A stretch of 64,000 nucleotides of DNA, taken from positions 437,501-501,500 of the forward strand of contig JACVVK020000207.1 in assembly GCA_018292915.2 (NCBI GenBank). Direction: 5' to 3'. Positions 13,450-24,714 of this stretch are shown piece by piece; the first letter of the stretch is position 1; each line of letters starts with the position of its first letter. Made by a program: the position numbers and the translations under genes. The stretch is from Batillaria attramentaria. Lineage: Eukaryota > Mollusca > Gastropoda > Batillariidae. The notes below the pieces were generated by a model, which was given only the letters and a program-made list of their open reading frames with translations, was not told the origin of the DNA and searched no databases.

Positions 13450-14090
13450 GCAATAGTTCTATCTTTCATCTTACGTTGTAACATACCGTAATATAGTGTC
13501 AATCAATGCATTATAACTAAGTCAAAGCTTATTTCTGACTGAGTATAGATGACCCTCTCGTCAGAAGTACCCTTTGTAGTTTAAGGAATAAACAAAAGGT
13601 AAACACAACAGACAAGCAATAAGTGAACAGAAAACAGAAAACAATGACAAAAGACAAAGACACAAAATAATCCCAACAAACATGAACGAACAGTTGGCTG
13701 TACGCACGTGCCTGCATACCTGTTTCACACTTGTGTATCAGGTACCCTTGTACATTACACCTGTTGTTACGCTTACAGAGTTTTCGTTTTCAAGTGACAT
13801 CGCTCCTACTTGAACGACAGTACAGGCATTGTTACTACGGAGTAACTTCATCGCATTCAAACTGCTGTAATGTTTATAAGTAAGGCTGAGGTTCAGCACA
13901 ATGGTAGTGGCCGTTGTAGAAGCGATGCAAAAACAAGAGAGTGTGTCCAGATAGAGAAGGACAGACGTCCGGAGCAAGAGAGAGAGAAAGGGAGGGAGGC
14001 AGAAAGTGTATCAGAAAGGCTGGGGAAGTGGAAAATGCATAAATTCTTACTTTAAATTAAGTTTAATCATCTGCTATAATCCGCACACGC
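13450..14090. other. Between LINE ORF1 and ORF2, nothing recognised
   Basis: AT-rich sequence with no conserved coding segment. It may include decayed parts of the LINE. Confidence 0.4.
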
Positions 14091-14099
14091 ACAGAAGGA

Positions 14100-14690
14100 T
14101 GCCATCTTGAACAAACCACTAAGGGAAGGAACTCTCATTGATATTGCTCCAATTCTTTCGACGCGGTGGGCCACTTCAATGTGTTCTCGGGTCACGCTGA
14201 CTCCCACATCCCCTGTTGAAAACTCTCAGGCATTCCTCAACACAGTTTTGTCCCTCCTTCTCTTTCACACCAAAGATACGGAGATTCCATCGCCGTGATA
14301 TTGCTCGTGGTCGTTGTTTCTTTTCTCCGCCTTGCTGCTCTCCGTCAGTAACATCTCTCTCAGCTGTGCGTTGTCCTGTTTCAGTTGTGTCACCTCGGCA
14401 CACAGTTTGTCTTTCTCGGTCTCAAGATCGAACACTCTCCCCTCTAGTTTCTCAATCTTGTCCAGAAAGACGTCCTTAGTGGCGAGGTTTTTTAGGCTTT
14501 CACGAATTTCGTCAAGTGCCGCTTGCATCGTGTTGTCCGACTCAGTGTCAGTCTCTGTCTCGTCAGTAATAGGACAATGTTTTTTTGGTGTTGGTTTTGT
14601 CGGCCGGTCCGGACTGCAGTCGCTTGAAGACGTAGACGAAGTTTTCTTGTTTAGGGCGCTGCAGGTACTGTGTGATGTTGTTACTCATAT
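14100..14690 (-). pseudogene. L1-like LINE ORF1 fragment (coiled coil plus RNA-binding segment)
   Basis: Minus-strand reading begins near 14687 with an acidic, Ser/Thr-rich leader (ITDETETDTESDNT). A heptad-patterned coiled coil follows (LKNLATKDVFLDKIEKLEG, LKQDNAQLREMLL), then NLRIFGVKEKEGQNCVEE, and then EHIEVAHRVERIG near 14150. Coiled coil followed by N-[LI]-R-I-x-G-[VI]-xE is the layout of L1-type ORF1 proteins. Two or more frameshifts break it. It lies upstream of the endonuclease fragment on the same strand, so both belong to one LINE copy. Confidence 0.75.
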
Positions 14691-15158
14691 TACACTGACA
14701 CACACTGTCATACCGGTCATTGTACGCCGATCCCACTGTAATCCGTGCGCTTACTGTTCAGCTACACACTGTTGACACATTGCCCAGTCCAGTGAGTTCG
14801 CACGTAGTTACACATGAACGATTTTTACTGCTCTCTGAAGTCGCTCGGCTTCCAAAATTGAACAGGTTTGCACAGGCCGGTTCAGGGTCTCATTGTCTTA
14901 CATTTTGAGATAACTGAAGCATCCACTTGAAACGCGCTATTTTTCAATAATTAGCGGAACTTTAGCGGAGCTCGAAGACATCCCTGCCGACCGGTTCGGT
15001 GAGCAGTGCTCAGTCAATCATAGAAAGTTAGACATACTACGCATTATAGCAAGGCAAAGAACTGGACATGGACACTTTTTTCTCTCTACACGCGTCTTAT
15101 TACCGCAATTTGCCACAAAATACAGTGTATCGGAAAATTAATGCTGTTACATTTTCAG

Positions 15159-15497
15159 ACACCTCAATGTACACGGGGTTTTGAGTATGTTGGAGGATAT
15201 CACTTTTGACCAAGTGAACATTGATTTTATGTTGAATGACCTCCCGTCAGTGAGGAGATGGATGAGGACAGTGGTGGGGAGGACCTCGAGGGTGGAGTAC
15301 CAGCTAATCTCAACAGAAACCAGCTGCTGGCTGGGGCTGCTGTGGCCGTCCTGGCACAGGGCATACGCTCAACATATGGCCAAGATGAAGCTTCCGAAGA
15401 CGTTGTAAATATTCAAGAGACCCCGGATGATATCCGGATGAGGTCAGACTCGAAAAGGATTTTCTGGTCAAGCAACAAGATGATGGGTGGAGTTGAT
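15159..15497 (+). pseudogene. PiggyBac copy A transposase, N-terminal part
   Basis: After a TTTTCAG acceptor the frame reads HLNVHGVLSMLEDITFD, then after a shift EMDEDSGGEDLEGG and NLNRNQLLAG. This matches the N-terminal leader of copy B (TFNVHQVLNILEDLG, DTDEDSGDEDEGG, NLNKNQLLPG). It continues to NKMMGGVD, the conserved site near the end of the catalytic domain, so the middle of the transposase has been deleted. The RTE insertion falls exactly after this point. Confidence 0.7.
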
Positions 15498-16479
15498 CTA
15501 CTACTACTACTAAGGCCCATGGCTCCAAGTGGAGCATAGGCTATCGACGACCCTTCGCCATCGCACTCTGTTCTGGGCTACTCTTGCCGCTCCAGTCCAG
15601 TTGATCCCCTGCTTGCATAGCTCTGCCTCAGTGTCCCACTCCAGCTGTTGCGGGGCCGGCCTCTCTTCCTTTTCCCCTGCGGGTTCCATGTCAGGGCTTG
15701 ACGTGTGGTGCTGGCATCCTGAGGGTGTGTCCAATCCAGCTCCACTTCCTCCGCAGGATCTGCTTGGCCAGTGTTTCCTGTCCCGCTTGCTCCCGTAGCT
15801 CTTCGTTTCGGATCTTCTCTAGCCATCGGATGTTGAAGATGCGCCTCAGACAGGTGTTGAAAAATGTCTGGATCTTCTGCTGCATCATCTTTGTTATCCT
15901 TTATGTTTCGCATCTGTATAGCAAAACTGACTTCACGTTAGAATTGAAGATACGAAGTTTGGTTCTTGTGCTGACAGCTTTTGATGCCCAGATATTCTTC
16001 AGCATGATCATGGCTGCTCTTGCCTTGCCTCTGGCTGTAATGTCTCGATCTGTGCCTCCCTGTCCATCAACCACACTCCCCAGGTAGACAAAAGACTCTA
16101 CCTCCCTGATGGGCTCTCCACCGACTGTGACTGGTGTGTTGGCAGTGGTGTTGATCTTCATCAGCTCGGTTTTCTTCCTGTTGATCTAGAGCCCTGTTCC
16201 GGCTGATATGGCTTCCAGGCACGTAGTCTTGTCCTGCATCTGGCTGTGGCTGTGGGACAGGAGCGCCAGGTCGTCCGCAAAGTCGAGGTCATCCAGCTGC
16301 GTCCAGAGTGTCCACTGTATCCCGTTTTTCCTGCCTGTTGTGGTGGTCTTCATGATCCAGTCGATAACCAGGAGGAAGAGGAACGGGAACAGCAGGTAAC
16401 CCTGACGGACTCCGGTCTTCACCTCGAAACTTTTTGACAGCTGGCCGGCATGGGCAATCCTGCAGCTCATGTCTTGATA
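15498..16479 (-). mobile_element. 5'-truncated RTE-type non-LTR retrotransposon in the piggyBac gene
   Basis: TGGAGTTGAT occurs at 15488-15497 and 16480-16489, a 10-bp target duplication. The minus-strand insert reads reverse transcriptase palm and thumb: VKTGVRQGYLLFPFLF, LDFADDLALLSHS (the FADD active site), FVYLGSVVDGQGG, KLRIFNSNVKSVLLYRCET, WIGHTLRM and KRKRGRPRNSW. These are typical of RTE-clade LINE C-termini. Its 3' end is a short (TAG)n tail. Removing it restores the piggyBac frame ...MGGVD-GINQNVNKYRI. The copy lacks endonuclease and the N-terminal reverse transcriptase and has frame breaks. Confidence 0.9.
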
Positions 16480-16990
16480 TGGAGTTGATGGGATAAACCA
16501 AAATGTCAACAAATACCGCATTGCACAACCAACCACACAAAGAAATTGTGGTGGCCGATCTTTGCCTTGTGCTTGGATGTTTGCATCCAACTGGTTTGGC
16601 GCCTGTACCGAATGACGCAAGAGAATATTGACAAGACAAACGACTTGCTGGCTGTCCGATGCACCATTGTAAGAGCCTGCCTCACTCGCAGTCCTCTTCA
16701 CTCACCTCCAGGACGCCAGAGAGGATTTGCAACACCAAAGCACTGTGTTCTGGAGCATATCCAGTAAGACAGGATCGAACATCTCATCCAACCGTTGTCT
16801 AAACAGCTGAAATGTGCTTGGTTTTGGAATGAAACACAACGGAAATATGCTTGTTTTGGTATTTTGTGGTAAGACAACTTGGGTGACAGGTTTTATGTTG
16901 CAAAATATAATTATTCTGTCAAGTTTTATTTACAAGTCCGGTACTCTTATGTTGGATTGTATGAGTTATGTACTACAGTAAACAATCTTC
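16480..16990 (+). pseudogene. PiggyBac copy A transposase, C-terminal part
   Basis: The + strand continues INQNVNKYRIA, then WWPIFALCLDVCIQLVWRLY and the stretch up to HCVLEHIQ followed by a stop. Beyond the stop, similarity continues (LKCAWFWNETQRKYACFG), resembling the cysteine-rich C-terminal domain of piggyBac transposases. The tail is cut by stop codons. Confidence 0.65.
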
Positions 16991-17345
16991 TTTCAATTTC
17001 TTCAACTGTTTTGAATTATTTTGGTATATTTCGGTAGTTAGACAGCCAATGTCGAGAAAAGTCAAGTCCAGTTCATTCGTGCTGAATGTTTGTTCACCCT
17101 GTAAACCTATTATGGTAAAATAAATGGTTCAACGTTGAAATGTGTTCCTTCAGTGGTTCATATGATCAAATACCCCTAACCTCTCGCACCCACGATCCCA
17201 TACATGGGATCAGAAGATTTTCCACGAAAAGTCAACTTTTGGACAAAAACTTCCAAAATTACTGTTAGATATGTTCATTTCAGACTAAAAGCAACCTATC
17301 CTAGGAATTTTGTTCGAAAAAAAAAATTGGGGTCTAATGGGTTAA

Positions 17346-18245
17346 GGAGCGTAGATCTCCGTTTCAGTGTGTTACGCACATGGAAAGGTTGACCGATCGG
17401 GTATTTGCGCAAAGTAAAGTGTAGCTAGAGTGTTTCCCATACTGACGTCACGCCCCCCTCCCCTCCCCCCCCCCCCCCAAAAAAAAAAAATGAATAAATA
17501 AATAAATACATAAATAAATAGGTAATAAATTTTAAAAATCCACTGAAGTAAAGTGCCGTGCGAAAAAACAACAACAAAAAACAACAACAACAACAACAAC
17601 AACAGCAAAAACGGTGGGTTGCAAGAAACCCAGGACTCGGCCGGGTGGTTCAACGGTGAAGGGTGTTGACTTATGGGATCGCTAGTACGTGGTTATCAAT
17701 CACTTCCCTTGCTTTACGCGCTGCTGACGACGTATTTTGTCGTTGTTATTTTAGTGTCTAGGGGGCAACAATCTAGTCAAGTTTTATAGCAGAATGTAGA
17801 GTAAGATGTCTCGGAACTGCCGATGTACGCCGGGAAAGTTTAGGGATTTTAAACGAAGAACACAGAAGGATATACGTCTATTTGGTAGCATCTTTAGGTT
17901 CTCTTAGTCTCCCTTGTTCTAGACTAAACTGATATTGGTCCCCGGGGACTGGAAACATTGAGAACGCTACAAATAGCAAACACTGATTGTTCACGTCAGC
18001 GTGCCAAATGTCCGGGTTCCCATCGGGCCTTGCGCGACGCTACTACCCTTACAGCGCATGCGCGAAGGTCTCCAATGTGGCTGCACTTTCTTATTATTTT
18101 GTTGGTGTGCTGAGCATGACTCTGAGTGAGCGATCTAGGTATATAAATCTATGTGTACCGCTTGTGTGACTGGCGATACACACACACATTACATAGTTAT
18201 ATGTAATTATACTCTTAATACTAGTAATAGTTCATGCATGCGGTA

Positions 18246-18286
<41 letters not shown>

Positions 18287-19080
18287 GTTTCATGTTCCAC
18301 TTTTAAGTATTTTCGATCGTTGAATTTTTTTTTAATTGGACACAAGACCAACACTTCCACAGTTTTCAAAAACAGTAATTTCAATCTCTCTCTCTCTGTG
18401 TTGGGCGGGGGGGGGGGGGGGGGGGTGGGGGGGGGGGGTCCTTACCAACTTGAGTCAGATTATAAGCATTACTGTCAAGCGCCTACGCTACCATATCTAT
18501 CCCGAAGGGACCGCACGTTGGCAAAAGAAAAGAAAGAAAGTGTGGCGCTGTCAAAACAGCAACGCCAAAATTTACCTCGAGGCGGTAATAGGAGAAGCAC
18601 ATTATGCATTCTGAAACAGGTTCGTTGGCAGGTATCTTAGGCACACATAATATACGTGAATAGAGATTATATTTCAGGAAGTCGAGTTGAGGATAGGCGG
18701 GATGGGGGTGCAGTAGGGGTTGAGGAGGTATGTGTGTGTGTGTGCGTGGTGGTGGTGGTGGTGGGGGGGGGGGGTCGGGAGTAGGGTAGTGGTTGGGAAG
18801 TGGGTCTTCACAACGCACCAGTGAGTAGGGTCAGTAGGTGTTTTGAGGTGCTCTTTCGACGTAAAGTGACGTGTTCTGCGTGCGCAGTACTCTCGTATGC
18901 GTGCGTGAGAGGTTGCAGGCGCCATTATTTTCAAAACGCGGGATGGGGGGTGGGGTAGTGAAAATTTGTTTGTACGGCGATATTGTGGGAAAAGAAATGA
19001 TAGTAACCTGACTTTTTCTTAGAACTACAGACATTAACGTGTCCAGGCCACAGACGTAAAGAGATAGACGCACCGCCGCA
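17346..19080. other. No gene recognised; simple repeats and scattered motifs
   Basis: Holds poly-C/A tracts (17456-17491), ACA repeats (about 17570-17602), a tRNA-like fragment at 17640-17690 (box A match TGGTTCAACGG, poor box B), an NRF-1-like GCGCATGCGCG at 18054-18064, a GT run at 18248-18283, long poly-G tracts (18405-18438) and TG/GGT repeats (18729-18774). No conserved protein segment was seen on either strand. Confidence 0.5.
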
Positions 19081-19530
19081 CGCTGCCACCGCTGCTTGCG
19101 AGTGTCGCTATCGCGGCCATCTTACTAATACCAGAACACAGAGGCTCTGTGTATAGGACGCCTCGTTCGAAATACAAAGTTCTTTAGAAAGACGTCATCA
19201 GAAATGTGACGTAAGATAAAGCGGACCGATGCTATGCGCGCTATGTAAACAGCTGATAGCGTCTGGCCAATGCTATGCGCGCTATGTAAACAGCTGGCAC
19301 TTCCAGGTACTAGCAACATGGCGCGCGGCGGCGTCACTTTTCCGGCACCGCGGTGCATCTGTCTCTATACGTCTATGGTCCAGGCTGATGATCTCCGCAT
19401 AATTGTTGAAATGAGTCAAAAATAAACCCACCGAGAGCCTAAACGAATAATGACGTCGCTAATTATTAAGTGACGTGTACTGTTAAAACGTTCATGAGAT
19501 GGTAGGAAAGAGTGACGTCATTGATTGACG
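19080..19530. promoter_or_regulatory. CpG-rich promoter-like segment with CRE-like sites
   Basis: Contains several TGACGTCA/TGACGTAA-type sites (about 19189, 19207, 19451, 19471, 19512 and 19526). A 27-bp direct repeat lies at 19229-19255 and 19270-19296 (ATGCTATGCGCGCTATGTAA, then a CAGCTG E-box). It also has a YY1-like GGCCATCTT (19117) and CpG density above its surroundings. This looks like a CpG-type promoter, but I found no adjacent conserved exon on either strand. Confidence 0.35.
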
Positions 19531-19715
19531 TCTAAGTGTTGCTAAGTCTTACTACTTGTAAGGTTTACTAAATAGTAGTGAAATGTCGATTTTGGTTGGT
19601 TTCAGTTTCGCTTACGCCGAAAACAATTAGAAAGACAGAGAGTGTTTTGATCAACCATGGAACCATGGCATTGTTGTTATGACTATGCATGACGTGAGAG
19701 CATGGCGTATGAATG

Positions 19716-19752
<37 letters not shown>

Positions 19753-20403
19753 TCTGAAGAGTAAACACCTGGATGGATGGAACTTGTCTCCTTTTTGGTA
19801 GCCTGCATGTTGTCCGATGTGTTGGTGTCCTACATTGTATGAACGTGCATTATGCTAAAGGCCTGCAATCTCAACAAAAAGCCGCAAAAAGTGGTTGTTT
19901 GTTTGTTTGTTTGTTTTTTACTGCGACTCCTGCAACTGTGCATAATACAGACAACTTTGTCACAGTTGCAGAGTTTTCAGCGCTTCGGAGACCCTTATAA
20001 AACCAGAGTGGGTGTTGTGTGCTGCACGAGACGACTAGCCACTGCTATCTTTCTTGCTCAAGGTCAAAACGCAAACTGAGCTGTGAAATCAGACTGCCTT
20101 TGGCTTTTACAGGGGTTTCAGGGACGCTGAAAAACTCTTGTGACAGAAATGACTGTGCATTTTTGCACAGTCGGATAGTTGTTTTTTTTTCTTTTCTAAA
20201 ACACACTGTTTGTGTGTGTGTGTGGTTGTTGTTGTTGTTGTTGTTGAGATTTAATGCGTGTGTTGCCCTGCACCGCTCCAACGACCACACACCACGTCCT
20301 GACAAGTAACCGACCCAGATCGTGAGAAGACCACAAAAGCACTGATTGTCGTGGAATATATCAGATCGGAACTTCCTGAATAACCAGTTGTCAGTAGTAA
20401 TTA

Positions 20404-21011
20404 CAACCCGGTTCCGTCGCTAAACTCAACGCCCCTACGACGCCGGCCAAGTCGGGCTAACCGAGACCCAGCCGAGCTAAGTGATACTTATGGAAAAAAA
20501 AAAATACGCGGTGACAAGGTGACAAGGAAAGTGGAGAGTTGCGAACAACTTTGAGGTCCCCGTGTTATTTCACAGTGTGCACAGAAGCGGTGAAAACTGT
20601 CGCATTCACCAGCACAGTACATTTTCAGCCTGTTTCGAGATTGTTTCATGCATGAGTTTCCCCCTGTGCATACACAGACCCGTAGCATGCATGCAATTTT
20701 TCATGGCAGCTTTGTGCTCTGCCACGAAAAATGCGTGCTTGTTGCAGCACGGGAGACAACTCGTGCTGGCAATAATCTAAACAGGCTGAAAATGTACGGT
20801 GCTGGTGAATGCGACAGTTTTCACCGCTTCTGTGCACACTGTGAAATAACACGGGGACCTCAAGGTTGTTCGCAACTGTCTACTTTCCTTGTCACCGAGT
20901 ATTTTTGTTTTTTCCTTCTTAGGTATCACTTAGCTCGGCTCGGTCTCGGTTAGCCCCATTTAGCCGTCGTCGCAGGGACCTAGAGTAAGCGACGGACCCG
21001 GAACAGGGTTG
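20404..21011. mobile_element. 608-bp foldback element
   Basis: The left arm (about 20404-20645) and right arm (about 20775-21011) are inverted copies with point differences, ending CAACCCGGTTCCGTCGCT and its inverse. The central part contains a smaller inverted repeat (ATGCATGCAATTTTTCATGG against GCCACGAAAAATGCGTGC). Flanks TAGTAATTA and CAGTAAGAA agree at 6 of 9 bases, a possible old 9-bp duplication of the Mutator type. Identical short peptides appear on both strands as a consequence of the palindrome. No transposase is present, so it is non-autonomous. Confidence 0.7.
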
Positions 21012-21820
21012 CAGTAAGAATCGCCGAAAAACGTCTGCAAACCGGCCGGAACTCAGTATACTCTAGATATGTCATGCTACCCGCTCCTGTCCCCGAACTC
21101 GCATGGGTAACCTTGACTAAACCTAGATTTACGCTAGTCACCGTTGAAAGAACCAGGAAGGGACGTACCGACCTCGACAGAAATGGCGCTCAGCGTATTC
21201 AGTGTATGCAAATCAACCTGTGGCCCTGCGCATTCATGTCACGGCTCGACGACATCAGCAGAGAGTCAACAGCCTGTACTTGTGCGTTTTTATGAGCTGC
21301 GGTGGTGTGCGCTTGTATTGCAGAAGCAGGAAGGTTTACATTCAAGAATATTCTGAAACGAATTCATGCGCACGTATTCTCGTATCTGTAGCTGCCTGTG
21401 TCGAAAACCGGCTTGGGTCCCGGAGAAGACTATAAATAACTTTCACTGATTGCTTTGTTTGTTTGTTTTGTTTGTTCTTGTCAGTTCCTGTCAAGTTAGA
21501 CTTATCTTAAAAGGGGATACACAAACCGAAAAATGAGCGTGTTTGAATATACAAATTTACTGTTTTAATTTTTGTGCACTCGATGTGTTGTTATCATAGC
21601 AATCGACTTATCTTCTTTCACTCCCACCTCCCCCTCCACCACCCCCCCCCCTCCGTTTTGTTGTTGTTGCTGTTCTTTTAGCTGCTAAATAGTTTTGTTG
21701 ATTGTGTGGCGTTAAGCCTCAAATAAATATTTTGCTGATTAACCCCTGCTTTGTTTTGTTGTTGTTGTTTTTCTGCGGCTGTCAGTGGTGTATTTATAGC
21801 AATTTCTGCTACTGATGCGA
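21012..21820. other. No gene recognised
   Basis: Contains a fragment ending GTGTGGCGTTAAGCCTCAAA then TAAATATTTTGC (about 21700-21735), which looks like a retroelement 3' tail, and GTT repeats. Short open frames have no recognisable motif. Confidence 0.4.
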
Positions 21821-21823
21821 GTT

Positions 21824-22354
21824 TCACCTGGGGCATTGGATTTTTTCAACTCTAGAATGTGGCGCCGTCCATGTGGAGATGTTTAGCTCACAAAAATTCC
21901 AAATAAACACACAATTGAAGTTCTGAAACCTAAACTGGGCCTTCGCGCCCTGTGACTGTAATGTGTTGATGTTTAGCGACAGAATGTGTGTAATTTCATG
22001 TGAGCTTACGTGCAGGGCACGGTCCTTCTTCCTTTCTTTCTCTTCTTCTTCCAGTTCTTTCACAAAGCTCAGTTTAACATTTGGTTTGAATACGCAGGGA
22101 ATGAGTGATGACTCATGCCACCTCACGATCTCATACAGACTATTTTGGTGAGCAAGCGTCAGCGCCCACACTTCATTTACTGCTGACAAAACTGGAAGAC
22201 TTCGAATGCCGGTGTCATGTTTTTCATGGGCCCCAAAGTAAAAGCCCCACCCCCAAACCCCAAGATCCAATAATATTAAAACTGATGGACTCCGTGGGTG
22301 AATAGACGCATGAAGGTGTTGGACTGAATCGTTAAAAAAAAAAAAAAAAAACAA
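21824..22354 (-). other. 176-codon open frame, unrecognised
   Basis: An open frame of ordinary amino-acid composition with one charged stretch (ELEEEEKERKKDRA). It starts in a poly-T/poly-A region and has no recognised domain, signal peptide or splice context. The length is within chance for this amount of AT-balanced DNA. Kept only because it is not a simple-repeat product. Confidence 0.12.
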
Positions 22355-23370
22355 ACCTCCCCCTTCCCCCCCCCCCCCCCCACCAAAAAAAAAAAAAAAA
22401 ACAACAACAAAAAAACTTGTAGGTTATTTGTCTTTCCTGTAACTTGTAATAAGAAGAATAAGAATATGAATAATTGTATGTTGCATAGGTGCTTTACGAA
22501 ATTTCTTGAACTGGCTCAAAGCACCACGAACTGGACCAAACACGCACGTGAATCACACGCATTCCCTCACGCACTGGACATGACCACGTCACAATCACGT
22601 GGTACGAAGAGTCAGCTCAGCAATGTCAGTTTTGGAGTTTAGAATTGCAATTATTTCCCTAATTTGTGGGCTGAACATTTCCAAAGCAGAGGAGGAGGAA
22701 GCCGATATGGTTGTTGTTGTTGTTTTGGCTGATTGTTTGTTTGTCAGAGTTTTATCAAAAACTGGAAGTAGTGCACAACCACAATTTCGCGTGAAACACC
22801 ATAAATCACGAAACAATATCTAAGTGCAAGGGGGTGGGGGTCGGGGTGTTTGGGGGGGGGGGGGGGGGGGGGGGGTTGCACTGATTACAGATGCGGGTCC
22901 AATAATAGTGAGGGTCCAAAATTAATGGACTGAACGCAGGGGTGGGGGTGAGGGGGGGGGGGGTTCCAAGTATAACGCGAAAATATAATCTGTAGGACCC
23001 CGGCGCAACCCGCAGAAAAACGCAAGTTCTCTCAAGCGCAACCCTTTGCACCATTGTGGCTGTCTTCGCCCTGAATACGATTATAGAAATGTATACAGCG
23101 AAGACCTGGTAGGAAGGGCAAACGTTGTCAGTGTACACACACCCGCCTTTGACTAGATTTAGAAGTGTGAATCTTTACATTAGCACGTCTGCCCGAATGT
23201 CCCCGAATTCATGCGTGCGTGATCGTTAAGTCACGTGTCTTATAACGTGAATAAAACGGGTACACATTTGTAGCAGTTATTAAAACGCAGTGACAATGCA
23301 GGTCTATACCAAAACATTGCGGAGTTTCAGCTTTGAGTCGAAATTTCACACTCACAAATTTTATACCACT
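22355..23370. other. No gene recognised; poly-A, poly-C and poly-G tracts
   Basis: Holds adjacent A and C homopolymers (22334-22402) and a poly-G run (about 22850-22875). A second poly-G lies near 22955. No conserved coding segment was seen. Confidence 0.5.
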
Positions 23371-23790
23371 AGTAGTAGTAGTAGTAGTAGTAGCAGTAGT
23401 AGTAGCAGTAGTAGTAGCAGTAGTAGTAGTAGTAGTAGTAGTAGTAGCAGTAGTAGCAGCAGCAGTAGTAGCAGTAGTAGTAGTAGCAGTAGTAGTAGCA
23501 GCAGCAGTAGTAGTAGTAGCAGTAGCAGTAGCAGTAGCAGTAGTAGTAGCAGTAGTAGTAGTAGTAGTAGTAGTAGCAGTAGCAGTAGTAGTAGTAGTAG
23601 TAGCAGTAGTAGTGGTAGTAGCAGCAGTAGTAGTGGTAGTAGCAGCAGTAGTAGTAGTAGCAGTAGTAGTAGCAGTAGTAGCAGTAGTAGTAGCAGCAGT
23701 AGTAGCAGTAGTAGCAGTAGTAGTAGTAGTAGTAGCAGTAGTAGTAGTAGCAGTAGTAGTAGTAGTAGCAGCAGTAATAGTAGCAGTGTC
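23371..23790 (+). repeat. AGT/AGC trinucleotide array
   Basis: About 140 AGY triplets with irregular AGT and AGC mixing and two GGT units. It reads as poly-Ser, poly-Val/Ala or stops depending on frame, with no exon context. It is treated as a trinucleotide microsatellite. Confidence 0.95.
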
Positions 23791-23799
23791 TAAACGTCT

Positions 23800-24420
23800 A
23801 CTCCGCTACTGCTACGCTATACAACGTCTGCTACTATATTATATAGTAAACAATGCTCATGCAGAAGGACGACCACAAACATTACAGTCACGTGATGCGA
23901 CAATCCGTTGAGCCACTAAAGTTGAAGAATTTACAAACGCAATAATTTACATGATTTAGACCACAGTACTATAAGCTCAAATCGTTCACCAAGAATATTT
24001 TTATGCGCTAGGCACTTAATAACACAAGGTTGTTGGTTTTTTGTGTTGTTGTTTGTTTGTTTGTTTGTTTGTTTTGGTTTGTTTGCTTGTTTGTTTTTGT
24101 TGGTGGTGGTGGTGTGTTGTTGTTGTTTTTTTTGTTGTTGTTGTTTTTTTTTTTTTGTTTTTGTTTTTTTTTTGGGGGGGGGGGGGGGTACCAGTTAAAT
24201 GGAGCATTGCTCTCCTACATTCCAAGCCCTATATCTTTATATTTCTATGTTCACAAATTTATCGTTCAGAGCTGCTGTAGTAGTGTCTCACATCGCACCG
24301 CGTAGACGCCTGCACAGTGACGGCATCTTACAGGTTGACACTCAGCCAATAGAGAGCCAAACGCGACGGGAATATCGAGGATTCAGTCAATGAAGTCTGC
24401 AGACGGCTGTGTACTGAGCA
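23800..24420. other. No gene recognised; T- and G-rich tracts
   Basis: GTTT repeats, poly-T and a poly-G run lie at 24030-24190. The stretch 24290-24355 resembles part of a dispersed repeat also found near 34940 and 57170 (CCTGCACAGTGAC ... CAGCCAA). Confidence 0.45.
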
Positions 24421-24530
24421 TTAACCCGTTAAGGACCACGATCCCATATATGCGATCGGTTAAAAAATGCATATACAGAAAGTTGGTTGGAGAGTGTTGC
24501 CCTAACTGTGTTGGAGATTATGAAAGGGTG

Positions 24531-24704
24531 AGCGGGTGGGTGGGTGTTTGGGGGTTTAACGTCCTTTTCCACCACATAAAGTGATATCAAAGACGGGGCA
24601 ACGATGAAAAAGCCAGTACAAATTATTTGGCCCCAGCCGGGATCGAACTCACGACCCGAGCATTAGAAGTCCAACGCTCTACCATTCGACCACCCCGGCT
24701 CCCC
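24531..24704 (-). mobile_element. tRNA-derived SINE copy 2, inside piggyBac copy B
   Basis: Full family member in reverse orientation (box A and box B on the minus strand near 24640-24700). TATGAAAGGGTG and TATTAAAGGGTG flank it, an 11-of-12 target duplication. Confidence 0.85.
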
Positions 24705-24714
24705 TATTAAAGGG

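Larger units (their letters stand above)
11014..17341 (+). mobile_element. PiggyBac element copy A, with nested insertions
   Basis: TTAA at 11010-11013 and 17342-17345 flank sequence that begins CCCATTCGCCACCACG and ends with the inverse CTAATGGG. This fits piggyBac (TTAA target, CCC...GGG ends). Subterminal copies of a 20-bp palindrome lie at 11028, 11382 and 17193, in the same layout as copy B. The + strand transposase gene keeps N- and C-terminal pieces but lacks the central catalytic part. An L1-like LINE and an RTE inserted within it. Confidence 0.8.

Noticed and set aside
20562..20852. Two identical short proteins on opposite strands
   Set aside because: A direct consequence of the foldback palindrome.
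21824..22354. Confident protein gene for the 176-codon frame
   Set aside because: No domain, splice context or paralogue support; within chance expectation.
23290..23911. Long poly-Ser and poly-Val/Ala frames
   Set aside because: Produced by the AGT/AGC trinucleotide array; no exon borders or non-repeat coding sequence.
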